Assembly (NCBI GenBank): GCA_011051475.1
Contig: DRLE01000269.1
Span: 1-5,083 of the forward strand
Direction: 5' to 3'
Source: Gammaproteobacteria bacterium
GTDB taxonomy: Bacteria; Pseudomonadota; Gammaproteobacteria; SZUA-229
Length of the DNA: 5,083 nt
Under the pieces are notes generated by a model. The model was not told where the DNA came from, did not search any database, and saw only the letters and a program-made list of their open reading frames with translations. Below, one piece after another: positions 1 to 5,083 of this stretch (position 1 is the first letter of the stretch; every line of letters begins with the position of its first letter). The position numbers were made by a program, and so were the translations under genes.

Positions 1-38
1 CGGGACTGGCTGGCCTGATTTGGTCTGTGTTTTTTTGC

Positions 39-62
39 CGCAAATAACGCAAAGGGCGCAAA
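39..62 (+). repeat. Three CGCAAA motifs at exact 9-bp spacing
   Basis: CGCAAA occurs at 39-44, 48-53 and 57-62, each separated by three bases. The opposite arm (revcomp of 201-227) holds a degenerate version, with GGCAAA, CGCAAA and CGCGAA at the same spacing. The 9-bp step is three codons or slightly under one helical turn. Function is unknown; it could be a decayed tandem repeat or a protein-binding array. Confidence 0.5.
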
Positions 63-99
63 ATTATTTTCTGTTATTTTGTGCCGGGACTGTATTTAC

Positions 100-130
100 G
101 TAGGCCGGCATAAGCGATAGCGTTGCCGGC
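100..130 (+). repeat. REP-like palindrome, unit 1 (GTAG head)
   Basis: The unit opens with GTAG (100-103), the GTRG head known for REP sequences handled by RAYT (TnpA-REP) transposases. A palindrome follows: GCCGGCA (104-110) pairs perfectly with TGCCGGC (124-130). The 13-nt interior can form a short extra helix, GC/GC around GATA (114-121). It is a non-coding, REP-type hairpin by structure; membership of a genomic family cannot be tested in this window, which holds no RAYT gene. Confidence 0.7.
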
Positions 131-145
131 AGGTTATTATAAAAC

Positions 146-177
146 GCCAGCAACGCTATCGCTTATGCGTGGCCTAC
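146..177 (-). repeat. REP-like palindrome, unit 2 (GTAG head, inverted to unit 1)
   Basis: Read on the minus strand it begins GTAG (177-174), followed by GCCA, a bulged C, and GCA (173-166), pairing with TGC and TGGC (152-146). It shares an 18-nt core with unit 1 (108-125 against 168-151, inverted). The one substitution beyond that core, C127 against T149 on the minus strand, is matched by G107 becoming A170, so the hairpin pair changes from G-C to A-T and stays paired. The two heads face outward, as in REP doublets (BIMEs). Confidence 0.7.
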
Positions 178-225
178 AGTCTGTAAAACAGTTTGTTTTG
201 TAATTCGCGCCCTTTGCGTCATTTG

Positions 226-241
226 CCTGCATGGATGCAGG
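226..241. repeat. Short perfect hairpin (CCTGCA / TGCAGG)
   Basis: CCTGCA (226-231) and TGCAGG (236-241) flank a TGGA tetranucleotide. It lies in the extra part of the right arm of the larger inverted repeat. Neither strand shows a following T-run, so it is not called a terminator. It might add to the 3' structure of the operon transcript. Confidence 0.4.
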
Positions 242-282
242 TAAGGGGCGTGAGCAGGATGCGGTAGCTTTGCGGCAAAAAA

Positions 283-2493
283 TCAATCCTCAACACGCAC
301 CGAAACCACCGGCTCCTGCTCCGGCCTGCCAAACAGATAACCCTGTGCATATTCAAACCCGGCAGCTATGGCATTGTCCCGCATCGTCACATCTTCAATA
401 CCCTCGGCCACCATGCTGTAACCCAGCCCGGATATAATCCGGCTCAGACCGGTAATAATCGGTTGCTGCTCATCATTATCAAGATCGCGTATCAGGCTAA
501 TATCGAACTTGACGATATTCACCGGCATACAGGAAAGATAGCGAATCGATGAATAGCCGCTACCGAAGTCATCCAGGGCAACACGAAAACCCTTACGGCT
601 GAGCTTTTCCAGGTTCTCCGTGGCGCGTTCAAGCTGTGTTATCAGTGCGGTTTCGGTTACCTCGATAACCATGTTCTGACTGGAAAGATACGGTTCCAGC
701 GGCTCGAACCAGTCATCCACGTCCTGGCGCGCCACCGATGCAGCTGACAGGTTAATGGCGACGCCGGTATTTTCCGGCAGCCGGCCTGCCGCAAGATCGC
801 TGGCCACCTGGCGAATAACGGCACGGTCAAGATCCTGCTCAAGATTGCGCGCCTCGATAATCGGAAAGATGCTGTCGGGGTAGATCCATTCATCATTATG
901 GCGGATACGCAGCAAGGCTTCGTAATAGCAGATGCGGTTATCCTCAAGTGAAACAATCGGCTGGTAGAACATGTGCAGGCCGTGACCATGCTCAATCGCC
1001 TTATACACGGCATTGTAGGTTTTACTGGAGAACAGGTCCTGCTTCATATCACCGAGCGATTCGGAATACACCACGATACCCGCGCTGCCGGGACGCTTGG
1101 CCTGGTAGATAGCGATATCGGCCTGACGGATAAGCCCGGTCACACTCAGCTGGTCGATCTGCGGCGCAATGGCAATACCGATACTGACCTTTACCGGTTC
1201 GGAAATACCCAGTACGCTGAAATCATGCTCATCAACGGCCTGCCTGATGCCAGTGGCGACTTCCTGCAAGGCGGCACCATCACTGCCCGTTAAAACACAG
1301 GCGAACTCATCGCCGCCCAGGCGGAACAGCTGCTCTGCATTGCAGACCACACCGGTCAGACAGTCCACGACGCCCTTGAGTACACTGTCCCCGGTACGGT
1401 GTCCATAACTGTCATTCAGCGCCTTGAAGTGATTGATATCAATAATCATCAGGCTGACCGGCTCGCCCCGTTTCAGCACGTTCTCCCAGTAATCATTGAA
1501 GGCGCGCCGGTTGAGAATACCGGTCAGCGGATCGTGGTGGGCCAGCTCCCAGAGTTCCTTGTTGGTACGGTCAAGATCACGATGAATATCATCCAGCCTG
1601 GCATGATAACGGTTAAGCAGAACACGAATCTCGTCCAGTTCCTTTACGGCCAGCGGTTGTATCAACGCCTCCGGCTTCATGTTTTCGTCTTCACGCAGTT
1701 TCTTGATATGCCCGATCAGCAGGCTGATCGGTGCGGCCACAATATGGGCGAGATAGACATAAAGAACCAGGCTGAGAATAACACCGATCAACAGCAGATG
1801 CTGGCCGGCTTTTTTGATAAAACGGTCTATGGCGCGCCAGATAACATCCTGCTTGAACTCATAGCTGAAAAAATCGATACTCTCGGTCAGCGGCACTTCC
1901 CTGTCCTCGGGCACCTCAAGGTGCAAACTGGCGTCATCGATAAAACTGAAATGCCCCATTTTTTTCAGCAGACTTTTGAGAGAGAACTGCACGGCGACAT
2001 AGCCCATAAACTCACCACTGACCGGGCGTTTTACCGGACTGAAGGCCGTCAGAACCGATTCCCCGCCGGCGCGCGTGGTCACACAGGGGGCGGGAAGCGT
2101 CTCGGGCAACTGCTCGATAAGCGTCTGCCCGGGAAGACGTGAAAGCATCCTGCCATGGCTGTCATAAACCGCCACATCAATCACGTCATCCGGCAGCATG
2201 GGCGCACTCCTGGCACGATGCAGTTTCCAGTAGGAATAATATTCCGGATTTTCCAGTTGCTGGCGCACTTCCTGCCAGCCGGCAAATGCGCTGGCAACCT
2301 GCAACGATTTTTCCTGCAGTTTCTGCAGGCTCCGCTCCAGTTCCTGCCGGGACAGATCGCTCTGCCAGCTGACGATTTCCTTTTCCGTCTTTTCAAGCTC
2401 CTGCAGGCTGATCCAGCCGAAAACGAGCAAAAGAACCAGTGTCAGCAGACTGATAAGCAGAGCATATTGTTTTACCGATAACCGAAACTTCAT
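283..2493 (-). CDS. Inner-membrane sensor protein with HAMP, GGDEF and EAL domains (cyclic di-GMP turnover)
   Basis: Complete 736-residue protein. Transmembrane helix 1 is about residues 10-29 and helix 2 about 232-252. The roughly 200 residues between them should form a periplasmic sensor of the Cache/CHASE type; the strand VIDVAVYDSHGRML (104-117) is typical of such folds, though the exact family is uncertain. HAMP follows at about 250-305 (P255, then ELDEIRVLLNRY), then GGDEF at about 318-478 and EAL at about 491-725. GGDEF is intact at 393-397, with D352, N360 and D369 present. The inhibitory site is lost: residues 384-387 are CNAE instead of RxxD. EAL is canonical (E525, R529) with N581, E611, D641, D642, K662, E697 and Q717. 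By motif it could both make and cleave cyclic di-GMP; which dominates cannot be told. ATG at 2493 is 5 bp after the hydrolase stop, with only a weak GGAA at 2505-2508, which suggests translational coupling. TGA at 285-283 touches the downstream repeat region. Confidence 0.96.
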   Translation of the reverse strand: MKFRLSVKQYALLISLLTLVLLLVFGWISLQELEKTEKEIVSWQSDLSRQELERSLQKLQEKSLQVASAFAGWQEVRQQLENPEYYSYWKLHRARSAPMLPDDVIDVAVYDSHGRMLSRLPGQTLIEQLPETLPAPCVTTRAGGESVLTAFSPVKRPVSGEFMGYVAVQFSLKSLLKKMGHFSFIDDASLHLEVPEDREVPLTESIDFFSYEFKQDVIWRAIDRFIKKAGQHLLLIGVILSLVLYVYLAHIVAAPISLLIGHIKKLREDENMKPEALIQPLAVKELDEIRVLLNRYHARLDDIHRDLDRTNKELWELAHHDPLTGILNRRAFNDYWENVLKRGEPVSLMIIDINHFKALNDSYGHRTGDSVLKGVVDCLTGVVCNAEQLFRLGGDEFACVLTGSDGAALQEVATGIRQAVDEHDFSVLGISEPVKVSIGIAIAPQIDQLSVTGLIRQADIAIYQAKRPGSAGIVVYSESLGDMKQDLFSSKTYNAVYKAIEHGHGLHMFYQPIVSLEDNRICYYEALLRIRHNDEWIYPDSIFPIIEARNLEQDLDRAVIRQVASDLAAGRLPENTGVAINLSAASVARQDVDDWFEPLEPYLSSQNMVIEVTETALITQLERATENLEKLSRKGFRVALDDFGSGYSSIRYLSCMPVNIVKFDISLIRDLDNDEQQPIITGLSRIISGLGYSMVAEGIEDVTMRDNAIAAGFEYAQGYLFGRPEQEPVVSVRVED

Positions 2494-2498
2494 TGCAA

Positions 2499-3383
2499 TT
2501 ACAGTTCCAGCGCAGATTCCACGGCTTCCACCAGATCGAATTCATGACCCTTGTTGAAAAAGTGCGTGCCGCCTTCAATCACTGTCACATCAAAACCCTG
2601 TTTTTGCAGCTGAGCGGACCAGTCAGGAGACACCCGCACATCAGCACTGCCAAGAATAATCTTCACCTGCGTCCTGGCCTGGCGCAGCAGCTTTATAACC
2701 CGGTTCCGGTTGAGCTCGGCATAGGACAGGAAGGCTTCCGGTGTGGCGACATATTCATTGCAATAAGCCAGAGCAAACTTGCCCAGGTTTTTATCACCGC
2801 GGGCAAGCATTTCCCTGGCTTTTTTCAGCTGCTGCCTGTCAATGGTCTTGCCTTCATCATCATAAAAATACGGCAGGCTGACAAGAATGCTTTTCCTTAC
2901 GCTGGACGCAGGTGAACGGATATACTCGGCAATATTCAGGGTTCCCGAGCTATGCCCGATCAATATAATGGTTTTCACCGGCGGCCGGTTTTTATCGCCT
3001 TTTTCCAGCCAGCTGACCCAGGCTGAAATTTCCTTCGCGGTATCGGCAAGAGTGTCGGTATGAATAGCCTCGCAGGGCAACGGCCTGTCACGGGCGCTGA
3101 CACCCAGTGTCAGCGTGGGCAGCAGAACCGGGTAGCCGGCATCGGACATTTCATCGGCAAGCTGGCGAATGGTGGAAAAGCCGCCGGTCTGCAGAAAGGG
3201 GTGAATAATAATCAGCGTCGGCTTGTCGCGCTCACCGGGAAGATACTCGGCTATGGCGGAAGATCCATCGGGCAAGTGCAGTAAAACCCGACCATCACTA
3301 CTTATGGTGTGATTTGCAGCGGCAATATGCGACAGCAATATCAGACTGGCTGCAACAATTGTTTTTCCGGTTCGGCCCCACAT
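2499..3383 (-). CDS. Exported alpha/beta hydrolase (serine hydrolase), substrate unknown
   Basis: A 294-residue protein with an alpha/beta hydrolase fold. The N-terminus has basic residues R4 and K7, a hydrophobic stretch at about 9-20 and an Ala-rich site near A21-A23, which reads as a Sec signal peptide, so the mature protein is probably periplasmic. The nucleophile elbow is GHSSG at 143-147 (S145). Likely partners are D248 in GSADVRVSP and H274 in GGTHFF. HPFLQTGG at 61-68, after strand IIIHP, fits the oxyanion-hole turn. The region between S145 and D248 (about 100 residues, rich in charged helices) would form a cap. The mature chain has only two cysteines, C104 and C208, which could form a disulfide in the periplasm. 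The start is supported by AGGAG 8 nt upstream. It lies 33 bp after the PAS-GGDEF-EAL gene and 5 bp before the membrane GGDEF-EAL gene, so it is probably co-transcribed with both. An esterase, lipase or acyl-transfer role is possible; the substrate cannot be read from sequence. Confidence 0.9.
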   Translation of the reverse strand: MWGRTGKTIVAASLILLSHIAAANHTISSDGRVLLHLPDGSSAIAEYLPGERDKPTLIIIHPFLQTGGFSTIRQLADEMSDAGYPVLLPTLTLGVSARDRPLPCEAIHTDTLADTAKEISAWVSWLEKGDKNRPPVKTIILIGHSSGTLNIAEYIRSPASSVRKSILVSLPYFYDDEGKTIDRQQLKKAREMLARGDKNLGKFALAYCNEYVATPEAFLSYAELNRNRVIKLLRQARTQVKIILGSADVRVSPDWSAQLQKQGFDVTVIEGGTHFFNKGHEFDLVEAVESALEL

Positions 3384-3389
3384 AAACCA

Positions 3390-3410
3390 CTCTCCTGCTG
3401 TCAGGGAGAA
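3390..3410 (-). promoter_or_regulatory. Intergenic hairpin that would pair with the hydrolase Shine-Dalgarno site
   Basis: Read on the minus strand, TTCTCC (3410-3405), a bulged C, then TG pair with CA and GGAGAG (3397-3390) around an ACAG loop, giving about eight pairs including one G-U. The 3' arm contains the Shine-Dalgarno site. The 5' arm begins only 6 nt after the TAG of the PAS-GGDEF-EAL gene, so a ribosome finishing that gene would melt it. There is no U-tract, so it is not a terminator. The pairing is seen in the sequence; the coupling role is inferred. Confidence 0.5.
3392..3396 (-). promoter_or_regulatory. Shine-Dalgarno site of the hydrolase gene
   Basis: AGGAG lies 8 nt before the ATG at 3383-3381, a near-ideal match and spacing. 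It decides the start of the hydrolase gene and places the signal peptide at the extreme N-terminus. The site is also the 3' arm of a small hairpin (3390-3410) that could hide it from ribosomes. Confidence 0.8.
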
Positions 3411-3416
3411 ACGTCT

Positions 3417-5083
3417 CTAGTTGCGAAAGTGTTTCTGCTTGAAACGAATAATATTGCTGTTGGGCAGTTCACTTAATGGTTCGGATATATAATTGCCCTG
3501 CACCTTGTCAACGCCGCAGATTTTCAGCAGACGGACAATCTCCGGGCTTTCCACGTATTCGGCCACGGTATAGCGTCCCAGTGAATGGGCCACATCATTC
3601 ATGGCCGTAACAATGGCACGGTCGGTAGCACCACGCGCCATGCTGCGCACAAACTGTCCGTCGATCTTGACGTAATCCGTGGGCAGGTTTTTCAGCTGTG
3701 AGAAGGAACAGAAGCCGGAGCCGAAATCATCCAGCGAGAAACGGCAGCCGATCTTGCGCAGCTGATTGATAAAATCATTGGCCTGCTCCAGGTTGGCTAT
3801 GGCACTGGTTTCCGTTACCTCGAAGGTCAGCGAGGCTGGGTTGATATCGTACTTCCTGATCATGTCGTGGATTTTCTCCAGCGAATCATCGCTGTCCACG
3901 GTATTGCCGGAAATATTGATCGACAGCCGCATCTTGTCACTGCTCAGGCCCGTGGCCACGACTTCCTGCAGGGCGTTTTCCAGCACCCACATATCGATGT
4001 CGATCATCAGGTTGAAACGCTCGGCGGTGGGAATGAAACTGTCCGGGTAGTGGATCTCGCCATCGTCACCGATCATGCGTACCAGCACTTCGTAGTTGTA
4101 GATCTTGTCGCTTTCATTGAGATAGCGCTGCCAGAGCACACCGTCCTGCGCCGGCAGATTGATCAGGTCGATATCGCTCATCTGCATGATCGGCTGGTAG
4201 TGCAGCTGGAACATGTCGTTCTTCAGCGCTTCCTTGATGCGAACCGACCAGCCCAGTTCACTGCCCATGGTGTTGCGCTCGTCGCTGCTGGGCTCGTACA
4301 TATGCGTCTGGTTACGACCCATACGTTTGGAGATATGGCAGGCAATATCGGCATTGGCCATAAGATCGCCGGCGGTAATATTGGGGATATCCATCATGGC
4401 CACGCCGAAGCTGGCATTCACATGGTAGACCTTGTCCTCGTGATTGACCCGCAGGTTGGACAGGGATGTACGGATTTCATCGGCAATGCTGACAGCCAGG
4501 CTTTCATCGACATTTTTCAGGATCAGGGCGAACTCGTCACCACCGATACGCGCGGCTATATCATGCCGGCGCAGGTGCTTGTTAACAACCTGACTCAGGT
4601 CGACCAGCATCTTGTCCCCCACCTCGTGACCGGCGGTATCGTTAACGTATTTGAAGCGGTCAAGATCGAGATAAACCACGGCGCTCATAATGCCCGAGCG
4701 TTTGACGTTGTCGATTTCCTTTTCCAGGTAACTTTCAAAATAACGGCGGTTATAGAGACCGGTCAGATGATCGTGCGTTGCCTGCCAGCGCAACTTCTCT
4801 TCCATCATTTTGCGCTCGGAAATATCACGGAAGGCGATCACCGAACCTTCCTGCTTGCCATTGACCGTCAGCGTATACAGGGTACAGTCGACGGGAATTT
4901 CCTTGCCACTCTGGTGGCGGAAAACAGTCTCCCAGCCCTTGAGCTGTTCGCCGGAATAATAAGCCTCTTTCAGCAGGTCACGGCCCGACTGCGGATGATT
5001 GACATGGAAGGCCTCGAAGGCGCTCATGCCCAGCAGTGGCTTGACATCATGACGGCCCAGCACTTTCAGCGCCGCCGGGTTCA
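3417..5083 (-). CDS. PAS-GGDEF-EAL cyclic di-GMP signalling protein, 5' end outside the window (partial)
   Basis: Composite enzyme for cyclic di-GMP synthesis (GGDEF) and breakdown (EAL), likely cytoplasmic in the visible part. The frame stays open to the window edge. The GTG at 5063 is an internal codon, because residues NPAALK precede it and fit the start of a PAS domain, so the true start is upstream. Numbering from that GTG as residue 1: PAS up to about 80, ending in FRDISERK; helical linker 82-96; GGDEF about 97-258; EAL about 273-540. GGDEF is intact at 174-178, with D133, N141 and D150 in their usual places, and an RxxD inhibitory site at R165-D168 exactly five residues before it. The EAL signature reads EVL (E325, R329). 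The other expected residues are present: N383, E415, D445, D446, K466, E502 and Q522. About 21 extra residues lie between YQPI (289-292) and E325. Both domains look active by motif; the signal sensed by PAS is unknown. The gene ends with TAG, 33 bp before the hydrolase gene. Confidence 0.95.
   Translation of the reverse strand, partial: NPAALKVLGRHDVKPLLGMSAFEAFHVNHPQSGRDLLKEAYYSGEQLKGWETVFRHQSGKEIPVDCTLYTLTVNGKQEGSVIAFRDISERKMMEEKLRWQATHDHLTGLYNRRYFESYLEKEIDNVKRSGIMSAVVYLDLDRFKYVNDTAGHEVGDKMLVDLSQVVNKHLRRHDIAARIGGDEFALILKNVDESLAVSIADEIRTSLSNLRVNHEDKVYHVNASFGVAMMDIPNITAGDLMANADIACHISKRMGRNQTHMYEPSSDERNTMGSELGWSVRIKEALKNDMFQLHYQPIMQMSDIDLINLPAQDGVLWQRYLNESDKIYNYEVLVRMIGDDGEIHYPDSFIPTAERFNLMIDIDMWVLENALQEVVATGLSSDKMRLSINISGNTVDSDDSLEKIHDMIRKYDINPASLTFEVTETSAIANLEQANDFINQLRKIGCRFSLDDFGSGFCSFSQLKNLPTDYVKIDGQFVRSMARGATDRAIVTAMNDVAHSLGRYTVAEYVESPEIVRLLKICGVDKVQGNYISEPLSELPNSNIIRFKQKHFRN

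Larger units (their letters stand above)
100..177. repeat. REP doublet forming a long stem-loop downstream of the operon
   Basis: The two inverted units can also pair with each other. GTAGGCC (100-106) pairs with GGCCTAC (171-177); after a 1x2 internal loop, 108-130 pairs with 146-168 with one mismatch, closing on a 15-nt AT-rich loop (131-145). In an operon transcript this would be a very stable structure about 105 nt after the last stop codon, able to block 3' exonucleases. No U-tract follows on either strand, so it is not a classical intrinsic terminator. Confidence 0.75.
1..282. other. Intergenic region downstream of the operon, no gene seen
   Basis: No credible protein or RNA gene is visible on either strand here. 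Positions 1-30 contain nothing I recognise; 31-282 are the nested inverted repeats described separately. No convincing intrinsic terminator with a GC hairpin and adjoining U-tract was found for the minus-strand operon, so transcription may end by Rho or further left. Confidence 0.7.
31..282. repeat. Nested imperfect inverted repeat around the REP doublet
   Basis: Beyond the doublet, two more inverted pairs share its centre. The first is 42-66 against 201-224, with a 13-bp perfect core at 47-59 and 207-219. The second is 31-44 against 269-282, 14 bp perfect (TTTTTTGCCGCAAA and its complement). GACTGTA also appears in both arms beside the REP heads (88-94, and 184-178 on the minus strand). The right arm is longer by about 35 bp, which includes the hairpin at 226-241. 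The outline resembles a non-autonomous mobile element, but no target duplication was found at 31/282. It has no credible coding content. Confidence 0.6.

Noticed and set aside
1..36. Intrinsic terminator on the plus strand ending in a run of seven T
   Set aside because: The bases before the T-run form only weak, short pairings, and no plus-strand gene is seen to its left in this window.
1..92. Direct repeat CGGGACTG at 1-8 and 85-92
   Set aside because: Eight bases at this distance can arise by chance, and it does not line up with the ends of the inverted repeats as a target duplication would.
31..282. CRISPR array
   Set aside because: The repeats are inverted and nested, not direct repeats with regular unique spacers, and no cas gene is present.
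231..437. Short plus-strand open frame starting in the repeat region
   Set aside because: Its ATG falls within the 226-241 hairpin and most of it is antisense to the EAL C-terminus; the proline-rich product looks like chance.
1399..2142. 247-codon open frame on the plus strand
   Set aside because: It lies wholly antisense to the sensor, HAMP and GGDEF region of a clear gene, its product shows no recognisable domain, and no good ribosome site was seen. It is best read as a shadow of the coding strand.
2493..2915. 140-codon open frame on the plus strand
   Set aside because: It is antisense to the hydrolase gene across its Asp-His catalytic region and has no recognisable motif.
5061..5063. GTG as the start of the PAS-GGDEF-EAL gene
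   Set aside because: The upstream codons are open to the window edge and encode a PAS-like NPAALK segment, so this codon is internal.

Overview
The window looks like chromosomal DNA of a Gram-negative proteobacterium, probably a gammaproteobacterium. The support is moderate GC content, composite PAS/GGDEF/EAL signalling proteins, an exported serine hydrolase and a REP-type intergenic element. No gene here fixes the genus.

All three real genes lie on the minus strand and read from right to left as a tight, operon-like run. First (window edge to 3417) is the C-terminal part of a PAS-GGDEF-EAL protein whose N-terminus lies beyond position 5083. After a 33-bp gap comes a 294-residue exported alpha/beta hydrolase (3383-2499). 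After a further 5-bp gap comes a complete 736-residue inner-membrane protein with a periplasmic sensor, HAMP, GGDEF and EAL (2493-283). No promoter was recognised inside the run, so the main promoter should lie upstream of the window.

Both signalling proteins keep the GGDEF signature and all the EAL catalytic residues I could check, so each may both make and degrade cyclic di-GMP. They differ in feedback control: the PAS protein has an intact RxxD inhibitory site and the membrane protein has lost it. The PAS protein also carries about 21 extra residues inside its EAL domain. The hydrolase between them has a signal peptide and a Ser-Asp-His triad. It may act in the same compartment that the membrane protein's sensor faces, but that link is inferred only from gene order.

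Positions 1-282, downstream of the operon, contain no credible gene but are rich in structure. Their centre is a head-out pair of REP-like hairpins (100-177), each starting with GTAG. The two differ by a compensatory base-pair change that keeps the stem. Around them sit further inverted repeats: a 13-bp perfect core at 47-59 / 207-219 and a 14-bp perfect pair at 31-44 / 269-282. The whole stretch from 31 to 282 is therefore a nested imperfect palindrome whose right end touches the stop codon of the membrane protein gene. This region and the operon's unusual middle gene are the parts most worth a second look.
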